A DNA stretch of 64,000 bases from CBDAMZ01 sp965197375 (GTDB lineage Bacteria; Acidobacteriota; Vicinamibacteria; Vicinamibacterales; UBA8438). The position numbers were made by a program, and so were the translations under genes. Positions 51,122-61,373 of this stretch are shown here, piece after piece. The stretch is from assembly GCA_965197375.1 (NCBI GenBank), contig CBDAMZ010000010.1, forward strand, positions 739,530-803,529. The letters are read 5' to 3'. Under the pieces are notes generated by a model. The model was not told where the DNA came from and ran no database searches. It saw only the letters and a list, made by a program, of their open reading frames with translations. Within the stretch, counting starts at the first letter, position 1. Each line of letters starts with the position of its first letter.

Positions 51122-52339
51122 CTACTGTTTCACTGGCTTGATCCGCATGGCCTTCTTACCCACCTGCAGGATGAACGGCTCGCGGTCAGGGTAAATCTTG
51201 TAGAAGCGATCTGTGATCCGCTCACCATCGATCCTCACGCCTCCCTGATCGATCACGCGCGTTGCGGCACTGGCCGACGCGGCCAGACCCGAATCAATCA
51301 TCACGCTCGTCAGCCGCCGGCCGGCTGTTGAGACTGTCGAGGCCCGATCCTCGACCTCTTGGGGTAGCTCCTTTTTCACAAACCGCCGCTCGAACTCGTC
51401 AGCCGCCATCTTCGCCGCACCGGCCGAATGAAAATCGGTGACGATGCGTATCGCGAGATCGACTTTGGCCTGTTTTGGGTGAAGCGCGCCGCTAACTGCC
51501 TCCGCCTTCAGCGCGTCGATCTCCTTGAGCGGCAGGTCGGTCAACAGCTGGTAGTACTCCCACATCAGCTCGTCGGAGATTGACATCAGCTTGCCGAACA
51601 TCTCGTTGGGTGGCTCCGTGATCCCGACGTAGTTGTTGGCCGACTTCGACATTTTCTCAGTCCCATCTAAGCCCACAAGCAACGGCGTCGTCATCACCAC
51701 CTGCGGTTCGACACCACACGATGGCATGATGTCTCGGCCAACGTTTAAATTGAAGAGCTGATCGGTACCCCCGAGCTCCACGTCAGCTTTGAGGTATACC
51801 GAGTCGTACGCCTGTGCGAGTGGATAGAGGAACTCGTGAATCCCGATTGCCTGACCTTTTTCATAACGCCTTCGGAAATCGCGCCGTTCGAGCATCTGTG
51901 CGACATTGTAGCGGGCCGCAAGTCGAATCCATCCCTCGCTTCCGAGTCCGCTCAGCCAGGTGCCGTTAAAGTCGACCTCCGTCTTCTCCGGGTCAAGCAG
52001 CTTAAAAATTTGCGCCTTGTAGGTCTCGGCGTTCGCCTCAATCTCGGAGCGGCTTAGCGGTGGGCGAGTCTTCGACCGGCCCGTCGGATCGCCGATGAGC
52101 CCAGTGAAATCACCGATAAGAAAGACAACCCCGTGCCCGAGGTCTTGAAAGTGTTTCATCTTTCGGATGAGCACCGTGTGGCCAAGATGAAGATCGGGTG
52201 CGGTGGGATCAAAACCGACTTTAATGACGAGCGGCTTCCCCGCCGCAGCTGACCGCTCGAGCTTTGCCTTGAGGTCCTTCTTACGAACGACGTCCACACA
52301 CCCTTTGGTGAGGTACGTGAGCTGTTCATCGACGGTCAT
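51122..52339 (-). CDS. tyrS: Tyrosyl-tRNA synthetase
   Basis: 405 residues from ATG 52339 (MTVDEQLTYLTKGCVDVV). An in-frame start at 52387 adds 16 unlikely residues. Class I signatures are HLGH (HIGH-like) and KMSKS. GGTDQLFNLNVGR binds tyrosine and tRNA. A C-terminal S4 domain is present (GGVRIDGERITD). This is the TyrZ-like/long subgroup with the KDLKAKLERS N-terminus. It ends the purine gene run, 94 bp downstream of purN. Confidence 0.96.
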   Translation of the reverse strand: MTVDEQLTYLTKGCVDVVRKKDLKAKLERSAAAGKPLVIKVGFDPTAPDLHLGHTVLIRKMKHFQDLGHGVVFLIGDFTGLIGDPTGRSKTRPPLSRSEIEANAETYKAQIFKLLDPEKTEVDFNGTWLSGLGSEGWIRLAARYNVAQMLERRDFRRRYEKGQAIGIHEFLYPLAQAYDSVYLKADVELGGTDQLFNLNVGRDIMPSCGVEPQVVMTTPLLVGLDGTEKMSKSANNYVGITEPPNEMFGKLMSISDELMWEYYQLLTDLPLKEIDALKAEAVSGALHPKQAKVDLAIRIVTDFHSAGAAKMAADEFERRFVKKELPQEVEDRASTVSTAGRRLTSVMIDSGLAASASAATRVIDQGGVRIDGERITDRFYKIYPDREPFILQVGKKAMRIKPVKQ

Positions 52340-52433
52340 GAGACCACCAGTATAAAGGCACCGGCACTCATGCCGGGCAGGCCGCATGTCGCTACGAGTG
52401 GTTTAATCTCGCACCGCGGTTGCCACATGTGGT

Positions 52434-53042
52434 CTAGCCGCCGCGGAGAAACCGCCGCCCGACGACGCGCCACTCACCATCCAGCATGAGCTCGATCGCT
52501 TTGGTGTAGATTCGATGCTCCTCGACAAGGATCCGAGCCGCAAGTGTTTCAACAGTATCGTCATCTCGAGCGGGAACAGTTGCCTGCAGGACGATGGGCC
52601 CCGCATCGAGCTCAGCCGTAACGATGTGGACGGTCGCGCCGCTGACCTTCACGCCGCGGTCCCAGGCCTGGCGCTGCGCATCGAGACCGGGAAACGACGG
52701 CAATAGGGCCGGGTGGATATTGAGGATGCTATTCGGGTAGGCCTTGACAAACTCGTCGCTGAGCAGGCGCATGAAGCCAGCTAAGCAGACGAGTGCGACG
52801 TCCCGCTGCTTCAGCTGCGCGACCACAACGCGGTCGAACGCTTCGCGCGTACCGTAGTCCGTGTGGTTGATGTAGAGCGTCTCAATCCCTGCCTGCTTTG
52901 CGCGTTCGAGCCCCTGGGCATCTTTCTTGTTGGAAATAACGATGGCGATGGTTGCGTCTAGCTGCCCCTCAGCAATGGCGTCGATAATCGCCTGGAGGTT
53001 GCTTCCATGACCTGAGATGAGAACCCCTAGTTTTCTGTTCAT
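52434..53042 (-). CDS. purN: Phosphoribosylglycinamide formyltransferase PurN
   Basis: 202 residues from ATG 53042 (MNRKLGVLISGHGSNLQAII). Motifs: the catalytic Asn/His region NIHPALLPSFPGLDAQ and VSGATVHIVTAELDAGPIV with the catalytic Asp. It adds the first formyl group (from 10-formyl-tetrahydrofolate) to GAR in purine synthesis. It lies 21 bp downstream of purM. Confidence 0.96.
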   Translation of the reverse strand: MNRKLGVLISGHGSNLQAIIDAIAEGQLDATIAIVISNKKDAQGLERAKQAGIETLYINHTDYGTREAFDRVVVAQLKQRDVALVCLAGFMRLLSDEFVKAYPNSILNIHPALLPSFPGLDAQRQAWDRGVKVSGATVHIVTAELDAGPIVLQATVPARDDDTVETLAARILVEEHRIYTKAIELMLDGEWRVVGRRFLRGG

Positions 53043-53063
53043 GTGACCACACCGAACCATTCT

Positions 53064-54089
53064 TCACGCATAACTGACGGTGCGATCCCCGTCGACGACG
53101 CGGCCGATCACCACCGCTCCTGATTCTCCGGCCTGGGCAAGCCGTGACCGCACGTCATCGACAACTTCGGCCGCGCAGACAATGACCATACCAATCCCCA
53201 TGTTGAAAACGCGGCACATCTCGTCGTCCGACACATCGCCCTGCCGCCGCAGGATCGTAAAGATCGGCGGCACGGTCCAGGCGGATCGGTCGATGCGCGC
53301 AGCCGTTCCCGGTGGCAACACACGCGGCACGTTGTCGGTCAACCCGCCGCCGGTGATGTGCGCTAGCCCCTTGATCACCCCTGCCTCGACTAGCGGCGTG
53401 ACGACCAGCAGATAGGAGCGGTGCGGCCGGAGCAACTCCTCTCCCACCGTGCACCCCAGCTCGTGGACGACGGAATCAACACCCAGGCCCAGCCGGTCGA
53501 AGAGAATCCGGCGCGCCAGGGAGTAGCCGTTCGTGTGCAAACCTGACGACGGGAGCCCGATCAGAACATCGCCGGCCTGAATAGCCCGCCCGTCGATGAT
53601 GCGCGCGCGGTCCACCACCCCAACGATGAAGCCGGCCAGATCATATTCACCATCGGCATAGAAGCCGGGCATCTCCGCCGTCTCACCGCCAAGGAGCGCG
53701 CACCCGTTAGCTTTGCAGCCGAGAGCGACCCCTTCGATGAGCGCTGTCGACACATCGTGCGATAGGCGTCCTGTAGCCAGGTAGTCTAAGAAAAAAATCG
53801 GCCGAGCACCGTGTGCCACGATGTCGTTCACGCAGTGATGGACCAAGTCGAGACCGACCGTACGGTGCTTGTTGGCGAGAAAGGCAACCCTAAGTTTGGT
53901 GCCCACGCCATCAGCACTCGCCACTAGCACGGGCTCACCCATACCGGTCAGCTCCGGGCGGAAGAGCCCACCGAACGTACCGATATCGGAAAGCACGCCG
54001 TCGGTGAAGGTGCTCCTGGCGAATTGCTTCACGCGCTCGATGATTGCGTGCCCGGCGTCGATGTCGACACCGGAGGACTTGTAGCTCAT
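53064..54089 (-). CDS. purM: Phosphoribosylformylglycinamidine cyclo-ligase PurM
   Basis: 341 residues. MSYKSSGVDIDAGHAII at the start, the ATP loop LVASADGVGTKLRVA, VNDIVAHGARPIFFLDY and GGGLTDNVPRVLPPGT are diagnostic. It closes FGAM to AIR. It lies 3 bp after the HEAT-repeat gene that interrupts the purF-purM pair. Confidence 0.97.
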   Translation of the reverse strand: MSYKSSGVDIDAGHAIIERVKQFARSTFTDGVLSDIGTFGGLFRPELTGMGEPVLVASADGVGTKLRVAFLANKHRTVGLDLVHHCVNDIVAHGARPIFFLDYLATGRLSHDVSTALIEGVALGCKANGCALLGGETAEMPGFYADGEYDLAGFIVGVVDRARIIDGRAIQAGDVLIGLPSSGLHTNGYSLARRILFDRLGLGVDSVVHELGCTVGEELLRPHRSYLLVVTPLVEAGVIKGLAHITGGGLTDNVPRVLPPGTAARIDRSAWTVPPIFTILRRQGDVSDDEMCRVFNMGIGMVIVCAAEVVDDVRSRLAQAGESGAVVIGRVVDGDRTVSYA

Positions 54090-54092
54090 TGG

Positions 54093-55345
54093 CTAGAACT
54101 CCAACATGTTCAGCGCCGCCTCGGCGATCTTCCGCCGACGCGAGCCCTCGGCCGACTCCCAGTAGGTGCTGCGCAAACACACGTAGAAGCGCTCCTCGGC
54201 CATGTCCTCATCCAACATGTCGAACGCGTCGCGTATCAGCAGGAGCGCCGGCTCGAGTTCGCGCCGCTGTTCGACTGCCGCCACCACGGTGGCCGGACGG
54301 CGAAGTGCCACTGTTCCGATCGCCAGCGCGATCGGCGCACGCGCCGGGTCCGCCGAAGGCGCCCCCACGTCGAACAACGCATCAAGTGCCTCCACGTGCC
54401 CGCTCATCGCCAACGCCGCCAACCCGGTCGCCGAGCTTCGCACCAGCTCCTGGGCTTCGCCCGCGGTCTCGGCCCCATAGCTCAGGGCCTCGACGACGTA
54501 GCGAAGCTGATTCGGGCAATCGACGCCTAGCAGGCAGGCAGCTGCCGACACGATCGGCTGGAGCGCTTCCGACACCCCCTCGCGAGCAGCCACCAACGTC
54601 CTGAGGGCTCGGGTGTCACCGATCTTACCCAACGCCAACAGCGCGTCATCCTGAACTGGCCCGCTCTCCGAGGCAATGTGGATAAGCCGATCGACCGCAT
54701 ACGTCGCACGATAGTCACCAAGTGCCTCGATCACCGCTCCCCGGAAGTACTCCTCTCCGCGATCGATGTCACGGACCAACCGATCGCGCACGTCGGCGTC
54801 GTCATCATGCGCGGCCAGGGCACGGACCAAGGCCGGTCGAACGAACTCTGAGAGCTCGCGGTCAAGCGCCGCTACCAGCCACGCACTGCGGGCCGGATCA
54901 GGAGCGTGCTCGAAGTGATCGTAGGCAGCCGCGCGCACGCGGTCGTTGGTCGAGCTTAGTGCCGCCTCGAAGAAGGCGAGGGCCTGCGTGCCGCCGAACC
55001 CAGACAGCAGAACGCCCGCGCGAAATTGGACGTAGCTGTCCTCATGCTCTCGCGCCGCCGCGAGCAAGGTGGCACGGCCAGATCGGGGGCGGCGCGGCGG
55101 ACCACGCGCGACGCCTCCCGGCGCACGCCGTAGTCAAATTCGCCAAGCTGGTCAATCGCCGCGCGAAGCTCCTCAGGGGAAATTTGAGCGAGACCGGGCG
55201 CCACCAGGACAATCAGCAGAACCAGTGCGAGCAGTCCACGTTGCACGTCGGCCGCCACACTGCTGACACGCCCGTTAAAGCCACGTCCGGCCACTGACAA
55301 GACGCCACGCGGGGCCGGACGGTCATGGCTCGATCGCGTCGCCAT
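54093..55345 (-). pseudogene. HEAT-repeat secreted protein with a frameshift
   Basis: The 5' part (from about 55345; the start is uncertain and GTG 55267 or 55246 are options) has a signal peptide (LLALVLLIVLVAPGLAQ), followed by SPEELRAAIDQLGEFDYGVRREA. Near 55069-55072 homology passes to another frame, continuing AAAREHEDSYVQFRAGVLLSGFGG and then alpha-helical HEAT repeats to the end at 54093. One base added there would join the frames. Intact length would be about 400 residues. HEAT proteins usually mediate protein contacts. Its place between purF and purM is odd, since it has no known purine role. Confidence 0.75.
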
Positions 55346-56750
55346 CGGTGGGAATCTTGAACACCATCTGCATGTAGGCGGACTCGTCGCGTGGCGGCGC
55401 CACGGGGTAGTCCTTCGTATAGCACGCTATGCAGTAGCTGTTGTGGCGTGATCCGACGGCCTCCCGAAGCCCGTCTAAGCTCAGATACGCCAGGGTGTCG
55501 GCGCCCATGAAGTCCCGAATCTGATCGACGCTATGCTTAGCGGCAATCAGTTCGTCGCGGTGCGGCGTGTCAATCCCGTAGTAGCACGGGGAGACAGTCG
55601 GCGGGCAGCTAATGCGCATGTGGACCTCTCGGGCGCCGGCCGCCTTGATCATCAAGACGATGTTTCGGCTCGTCGTGCCGCGCACGATTGAATCATCAAC
55701 CAGCACCACGCGCTTGCCGCTGAGAATGCTGCGGACGGTGTTGAGCTTTATCTTAACTTTGAAGCCTCGGATCGATTGTTGGGGTTGGATAAAGGTGCGC
55801 CCCACAGAATGGTTTCGGATTAGCCCCATCCTCAGGGGGATCCCTGAGGCTTCCGCGTAGCCCACCGCCGCACAGAGCCCAGAGTCGGGGATTGGCACGA
55901 CAACGTCCGCCTTGACGCCTGCCTCGTGGGCCAACAGCCGGCCGAGGTTAGTGCGCACGTCGTTGACGCTCTGACCAAAGACGTAGCTGTCCGGCCGTGC
56001 GAAATAGACATGCTCGAACACGCAGTGCGCCGAGCGCGTCGGGGGAAACGGCATATGCGACTGCAGGCCGTTCTCGCCGATGACCAGAACCTCCCCCGGT
56101 TGCACCTCACGCTCGTACTTGGCGCCGACCAAATCCATGGCGCATGTCTCCGAGCACACCACATACGCGTCGTTGAGGCGGCCGAGTGCCAGCGGCCGGA
56201 ATCCGTGCGGATCCCTGACGGCAATCAGGTTCTTTGGGGTCAACATAATGAGTGAGAAGGCGCCGCGGACCCTCGAGACCGACTCGACAATGGCGTCCGC
56301 GGGAGCCGGCGCGTTCGACCTCGCATAGAGGTGGAGCACGACTTCGGTGTCGCTAGTGGTCTGAAAAATCGAGCCTTGGTTGACCAACTCACGTCGCAGC
56401 TCGGCAGCGTTGACCAAGTTGCCATTGTGACAAAGTGCAATCTCGCCGTGCGAGCAATCGATCAGGATTGGCTGGGCGTTAACAAGTCGACTGTCGCCGG
56501 AGGTCGAGTAGCGGACGTGGCCAATGGCCGAGTGACCTGTCAAGCCGGCCAGGATCCGATCGTTGAACGCGTCACCGACGTGTCCCATCGCGCGGGACAG
56601 CCGTAGCTTTTTGTCGTCGGATACCGCGATGCCGGCACTCTCCTGCCCCCGGTGCTGGAGCGCGTACAGCCCAAGATAGGCCATCGACGAGGCATCTTCG
56701 TGGCCGTAAATCCCGAAGACGCCACACTCGTCGTGAAACTTGTCGTCCAT
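55323..56750 (-). CDS. purF: Amidophosphoribosyltransferase PurF
   Basis: 475 residues. A short propeptide precedes the catalytic Cys9 (MDDKFHDECGVFGIYG). Glutaminase motifs include HRGQESAGIA and HNGNLVNA; the PRPP loop is VVLVDDSIVRGTTS. CPP and CYYGIDTP with later Cys residues (CIACYTKDYP) are consistent with an Fe-S-containing subtype. It makes phosphoribosylamine from PRPP and glutamine, the first committed purine step. Its 3' end overlaps the start region of the HEAT gene. Confidence 0.97.
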   Translation of the reverse strand: MDDKFHDECGVFGIYGHEDASSMAYLGLYALQHRGQESAGIAVSDDKKLRLSRAMGHVGDAFNDRILAGLTGHSAIGHVRYSTSGDSRLVNAQPILIDCSHGEIALCHNGNLVNAAELRRELVNQGSIFQTTSDTEVVLHLYARSNAPAPADAIVESVSRVRGAFSLIMLTPKNLIAVRDPHGFRPLALGRLNDAYVVCSETCAMDLVGAKYEREVQPGEVLVIGENGLQSHMPFPPTRSAHCVFEHVYFARPDSYVFGQSVNDVRTNLGRLLAHEAGVKADVVVPIPDSGLCAAVGYAEASGIPLRMGLIRNHSVGRTFIQPQQSIRGFKVKIKLNTVRSILSGKRVVLVDDSIVRGTTSRNIVLMIKAAGAREVHMRISCPPTVSPCYYGIDTPHRDELIAAKHSVDQIRDFMGADTLAYLSLDGLREAVGSRHNSYCIACYTKDYPVAPPRDESAYMQMVFKIPTDGDAIEP

Positions 56751-56774
56751 ATGGTTCCTAGTGGCTTCCTTCGC

Positions 56775-59015
56775 CTATGCCGCAGTTTTTTCGAAGTAGC
56801 GGGACAGCCCAGTCGCCCACGTCTGCTCCGCCGCCCTCAGTGAAACATCAACGACCACACGCTCTTCTATTGTGACGCAAATCCGCTCACCGCCAGTCCG
56901 ACCGATGGCTTGGGCTGGCACACCTGATGCGCGCGCGCGGGCCAGCACCTCGTCCGCGTCTGCCTCGGCGACCGAAACGATAACCTGCGAGGCCGCCTCG
57001 CCAAAAAGGGTGGCGACCAGCCTCCACGCAGCTGGCCCGGCCGCCGCCGCGGTCGGAATGGTCACATCGACGCCAACACCACCGCTCTCAAAGCAGCACT
57101 CGGCCAGCGTCACGGCTAGGCCCCCCTCCGAAGAATCGTGCGCCGACTCGAGCAGGCCGTCGGCCGCCGCCGCGACCAGCAGCCGCTCGAGCGCGCGTTC
57201 GGCCGCCAGATCGAGCACCGGCGGCACCCCGCGGACCAAACCGTACATGACCTTGAGATACTCGCTGCCGCCGAGCTCGCCACGCGCCGTACCAAGTAGG
57301 ATGACGACCGAGCCGGCCCGCCGGAAGACCCGTTCGAGCACGCGATCGGCATCCTCAATGATCCCAACGACGCCAAGGACCGGGGTTGGATGAATGGCCT
57401 GCCCGTCGGTTTCGTTATAAAGACTGACATTGCCCCCGGTGATCGGGATCTCTAACGCACGACATGCCTCCGCCATCCCGTCGACGGCTTGGGCAAACTG
57501 CCACATAATCTCAGGGCGCTCCGGGTTGCCGAAGTTTAGACAGTTGGTCGCCCCTACCGGGAGCGCACCCGCGCAGGCAACGTTGCGCGCCGACTCGGCC
57601 ACGGCCAACATCGCGCCGCGATGAGGGTCCAGCGCACAATAGCGACCGTTTCCGTCGACCGAGAAAGCCAGTGCGCACCGCGTGTCTTTGACGCGCACTA
57701 CCCCAGCGCCCATCCCGGCCAGCACCACGGTGTTCGTGCGCACCATATGGTCGTACTGGCGGTAGACCCAGCGCTTACTCGCTATCCCCGGCGAGGCGAG
57801 GAGACGCATCAGCGCCTGCGTTGGCGCAGGTCCGGCCGGCAACGCCGTGAGGTCCAGCACCCGCCGCTCCGCGAGGTCGTCCGGCACACGTGTGGGCCGG
57901 TCGTAGAGCGGCGCCTCGTCAGCCAGCGGCGTGTTGGGAATCTCGGCAACCACAGCGCCGCGGTCCTTGACACGCAACAACCCGTCGCCGGTGACCGTGC
58001 CGATGCGCACCGCATGGAGATCCCACTTCTCGAAGATGCGCTCGACCTCCGCCTCGCACCCGCGCCGAACGATGAGCAGCATCCGCTCCTGGGATTCCGA
58101 CAGCATGATCTCGTACGGTGTCATCCCCGACTCGCGCTGCGGGACCGCAGCGATGTCGATCTCGATCCCAGTGCCGCCACGTGCCCCCATCTCGCAAGTC
58201 GAGCAGGTCAGCCCAGCCGCCCCCATATCCTGAATCCCAATGAGTGCGTCGGACCGCATCACTTCGAGGCAGGCCTCGAGCAACAGCTTCTCCATGAACG
58301 GGTCGCCGACCTGCACATTGGGACGCTTCCCCGCTGACGTCTCATCGAACTCCGCCGACGCCATCGTGGCACCGTGAATTCCGTCCCGACCGGTCTTCGC
58401 GCCGACATAGTAGACGGCGTTGCCGACACCCTCCGCACGGGCTTTCATCAAGGTGTCGATCTTCGCGATGCCGAGACAGAACACGTTCACGAGTGGATTA
58501 CCTACATACGTCTCGTCGAAAGCGATCTCGCCGCCAACGGTCGGGATCCCAATGCTGTTGCCATAGCCGGCGATTCCACCAACCACCCCTTCGAGCAGCC
58601 GACGTGCCCGCGGGGCATCGAGTGGCCCAAACCGCAGCGAGTCGAGTAGCGCAATCGGTCGCGCGCCCATGGTGAAAATATCACGGATGATCCCTCCCAC
58701 CCCAGTCGCCGCGCCCTGATACGGTTCGATGAACGACGGGTGGTTGTGTGATTCGATCTTGAAGACAGCGGCCAGGCCGCCGCCGACATCAATAGCGCCG
58801 GCGTTCTCGCCGGGGCCTTGCACCACACGTGGACCAGCGGTTGGCAGGCGGCGCAGATGGACCCGCGAGCTCTTGTAGCTGCAGTGCTCGGACCACATCA
58901 CCGAAAAGATCCCAAGCTCCGTGCGATTCGGCTCCCGCCCGAGAATCTCGAGGATGCGCTGATATTCCTCGACCGTCAGCCCATGCGCGTCGATCGTTTC
59001 CTGGTCGAGGTTCAT
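56775..59015 (-). CDS. purL: Phosphoribosylformylglycinamidine synthase subunit PurL (small type)
   Basis: 746 residues from ATG 59015 ([19 protein letters not shown]). The longer frame upstream overlaps purQ. Motifs: [41 protein letters not shown], and [12 protein letters not shown] in the second half. This is the separate-subunit form that needs PurQ and PurS, both encoded just upstream. It converts FGAR to FGAM. It is 24 bp upstream of purF. Confidence 0.97.
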   Translation of the reverse strand: MNLDQETIDAHGLTVEEYQRILEILGREPNRTELGIFSVMWSEHCSYKSSRVHLRRLPTAGPRVVQGPGENAGAIDVGGGLAAVFKIESHNHPSFIEPYQGAATGVGGIIRDIFTMGARPIALLDSLRFGPLDAPRARRLLEGVVGGIAGYGNSIGIPTVGGEIAFDETYVGNPLVNVFCLGIAKIDTLMKARAEGVGNAVYYVGAKTGRDGIHGATMASAEFDETSAGKRPNVQVGDPFMEKLLLEACLEVMRSDALIGIQDMGAAGLTCSTCEMGARGGTGIEIDIAAVPQRESGMTPYEIMLSESQERMLLIVRRGCEAEVERIFEKWDLHAVRIGTVTGDGLLRVKDRGAVVAEIPNTPLADEAPLYDRPTRVPDDLAERRVLDLTALPAGPAPTQALMRLLASPGIASKRWVYRQYDHMVRTNTVVLAGMGAGVVRVKDTRCALAFSVDGNGRYCALDPHRGAMLAVAESARNVACAGALPVGATNCLNFGNPERPEIMWQFAQAVDGMAEACRALEIPITGGNVSLYNETDGQAIHPTPVLGVVGIIEDADRVLERVFRRAGSVVILLGTARGELGGSEYLKVMYGLVRGVPPVLDLAAERALERLLVAAAADGLLESAHDSSEGGLAVTLAECCFESGGVGVDVTIPTAAAAGPAAWRLVATLFGEAASQVIVSVAEADADEVLARARASGVPAQAIGRTGGERICVTIEERVVVDVSLRAAEQTWATGLSRYFEKTAA

Positions 59016-59040
59016 CGTCTCGTCCAGACTCTTCGCCGAC

Positions 59041-59754
59041 TCATCCCGCGTGCGTCGCGCCGTTCGCGGCCAACACTCCAATGGCCGACTCCAGAATGAC
59101 GCGGCCGTCGATACTCCCGATCGCTTGCTCGCACGCGCGCTCCGGGTGCGGCATCAGCCCAACGACGTTTCGCGCTGCGTTCGAGATGCCGGCGATCGCG
59201 GCAGTTGACCCGTTGACGTTCCAGGCGTCGTCGAGCTCACCGCTTGGCGCCGTGTAGCGGAAGATGATCTGCCGGTTAGCGTCCAACGCCTCGATGGTGT
59301 CTGTGTCGGCGTAGTAGCTACCGTCACCGTGAGCGATCGGGATCCGCAATACTTGGCCTCTCGAGGCGTTGCAAGTGAACGGGGTGCCGGTCTGCTCGAC
59401 CCGCACGTGTACGTGTTCACAGATGAACTTAACCGGGCGGTTGCGACGCATGGCCCCCGGCAGGAGGCCCGCTTCCAGCAGTACCTGGAAGCCGTTGCAA
59501 ATGCCGAGGACCGGCCCGCCCGCGGCGGCGAATTCGATGACCCGGACCATGATGGGCGAGAAGCGGGCAATGGCACCCACACGCAGGTAGTCGCCGTACG
59601 AAAAGCCCCCCGGCAGCACGACAACATCGGCACCAGCAAGGTCGGTGTCCTTGTGCCACACGAGCCTCGTCTCCTGTCCGAGTACGTGCTTGAGGGCATA
59701 GTACGTATCGTGATCGCAGTTCGAACCGGGAAACACGACAACGGCGAATTTCAT
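59041..59754 (-). CDS. purQ: Phosphoribosylformylglycinamidine synthase subunit PurQ
   Basis: 237 residues of a class I glutamine amidotransferase: [17 protein letters not shown] at the N-terminus, the nucleophile elbow [18 protein letters not shown] and the His-Glu pair in [10 protein letters not shown]. It supplies ammonia to PurL. It sits 25 bp upstream of purL and 25 bp downstream of purS. Confidence 0.97.
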   Translation of the reverse strand: MKFAVVVFPGSNCDHDTYYALKHVLGQETRLVWHKDTDLAGADVVVLPGGFSYGDYLRVGAIARFSPIMVRVIEFAAAGGPVLGICNGFQVLLEAGLLPGAMRRNRPVKFICEHVHVRVEQTGTPFTCNASRGQVLRIPIAHGDGSYYADTDTIEALDANRQIIFRYTAPSGELDDAWNVNGSTAAIAGISNAARNVVGLMPHPERACEQAIGSIDGRVILESAIGVLAANGATHAG

Positions 59755-59779
59755 GTTCCCACCTCTAGCCCAAACGGCG

Positions 59780-60022
59780 CTAGCCCTCCACCTCCACGCG
59801 ATAGCTCTCGATGACCGGGTTCGCGAGTAGTTGATTTGCTACGTCGCCGGCCAGCACCCGGGCCTGCTCGGTCGTGGCGGCCTCGAGCTCCAGTTCGAAG
59901 TACTTGCCCTGACGGACGTCTTGCACCGTGCCGTAGCCCAGGGTGTGCAGTGCTTCGGTGATCGTCTGGCCCTGCGGGTCCACGATCGAGGGCTTCAACG
60001 TTACGTACACTCGAGCTCTCAT
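59780..60022 (-). CDS. purS: Phosphoribosylformylglycinamidine synthase subunit PurS
   Basis: 80 residues from ATG 60022 ([20 protein letters not shown]). The frame extends upstream into purB, but PurS proteins are about 80 long. [19 protein letters not shown] is typical. It bridges PurL and PurQ in the FGAM synthase complex. Confidence 0.95.
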   Translation of the reverse strand: MRARVYVTLKPSIVDPQGQTITEALHTLGYGTVQDVRQGKYFELELEAATTEQARVLAGDVANQLLANPVIESYRVEVEG

Positions 60023-60047
60023 CGGTCGTCCCTGCGTCCGTAATCGA

Positions 60048-61373
60048 TCAGCGCGGTCCGTGTGCGACCCTGGCCTGAGCCGTGCCAAACGCCCGATCTA
60101 TGATCGTATCCACATGTCGCAACTGCACGTTGAGATCGAAGGCGCGGTCAAGATCCGCGCGGCTCAGCACCCCCATAACGTCGGCGTCATCCAGGAGCAG
60201 GCGCTGGAAGTCGCGGTCTTCGTCATGCGATCGCATCGCGTTGCGCTGAACCCACAAATAGGCCTCTTCACGGGAGATCCCGCGGCGCGCCAGCTCCAGG
60301 AGCACCGTACCGGAGAAGATGACTCCGTGCGATCGCTCCAGATTCGCTCGCATCCGTTCCGGGTAGACGACAAGCTCACGTATGATCCGGGTAAACTGCC
60401 GGATCATGTGGTCGAGGGCGCAGAAACTGTCCGGCACGATCACCCGCTCAACCGACGAATGGGAAATGTCGCGCTCGTGCCATAACGCGATGTTCTCGAG
60501 CGCCGCCATGGCGTTAGCCCGCAGCAGCCGCGCGAGCCCCGTGATCTGCTCACAGCCGATCGGGTTCCGCTTGTGCGGCATCGATGACGACCCCTTTTGC
60601 CCAGTGACGAACGGCTCGGAGACTTCACCGATTTCGGTCCTTTGCAGTCCGCGGATCTCCAGCGCAAACTTCCCAAGCGATGCGCCGGTCAGGGCTAACG
60701 CGCCGAGCAATTCGGCGATCCGGTCACGCTGGATAATCTGCGACGCCACAGGCGCCGGCGTCAGATCGAGCCGTGCGCAGACCGCCTCTTCAATCGACGG
60801 GTCGAGATGCGCGTAGGTACCAACGGCGCCCGACAACTTGCCCACGCTAATGACCTCACGGGCCTCGGTGAGCCGGTGGCGATCGCGCTGCAGTTCCGCG
60901 TACCACAGCGCCAGCTTCAAACCAAACGTCATCGGCTCGGCGTGGACGCCGTGGGTGCGCCCGATCATCGGCGTGCGACGGTGCTCGTCCGTCCGCCGTC
61001 GCACCGCGTCAGCGAGTGCATCAAGATCTTCCAGCACCAGGTCGCACGCCTCGCGCATCTGGATCGCGAGCGCCGTGTCAACCACATCTGACGAGGTCAT
61101 GCCAAAGTGCAACCAGCGGGCCGAGGAACCGACGTGCTCGGCAACGGCGGTCGTAAAGGCGATGACATCATGCTGGGTCGTCCGCTCGATCTCCTCGACG
61201 CACCCCGCCTCGACGCGTCCCCGGTCACGGATATCGCGGGCGGCAGCCGCCGGGATGAGTCCCTGCTCAGACATCGCCTCCGCCGCGGCAACCTCGACAC
61301 GTAACCACGTCTCGTACTTCCGCTGGTCACCCCACAGGCGACCCATCTCGGGCGGTGTATAGCGAGGGATCAT
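60048..61373 (-). CDS. purB: Adenylosuccinate lyase
   Basis: 441 residues. The signature GSSMPHKRNPIGCEQ is intact, with the catalytic His/Ser regions in FGMTSSDVVDTALA and RTHGVHAEPMTFG. It acts twice, on SAICAR and on adenylosuccinate. Its ATG overlaps the stop of the metallo-beta-lactamase gene by 4 bp. With purS, purQ, purL and purF downstream, it starts the purine run. Confidence 0.97.
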   Translation of the reverse strand: MIPRYTPPEMGRLWGDQRKYETWLRVEVAAAEAMSEQGLIPAAAARDIRDRGRVEAGCVEEIERTTQHDVIAFTTAVAEHVGSSARWLHFGMTSSDVVDTALAIQMREACDLVLEDLDALADAVRRRTDEHRRTPMIGRTHGVHAEPMTFGLKLALWYAELQRDRHRLTEAREVISVGKLSGAVGTYAHLDPSIEEAVCARLDLTPAPVASQIIQRDRIAELLGALALTGASLGKFALEIRGLQRTEIGEVSEPFVTGQKGSSSMPHKRNPIGCEQITGLARLLRANAMAALENIALWHERDISHSSVERVIVPDSFCALDHMIRQFTRIIRELVVYPERMRANLERSHGVIFSGTVLLELARRGISREEAYLWVQRNAMRSHDEDRDFQRLLLDDADVMGVLSRADLDRAFDLNVQLRHVDTIIDRAFGTAQARVAHGPR

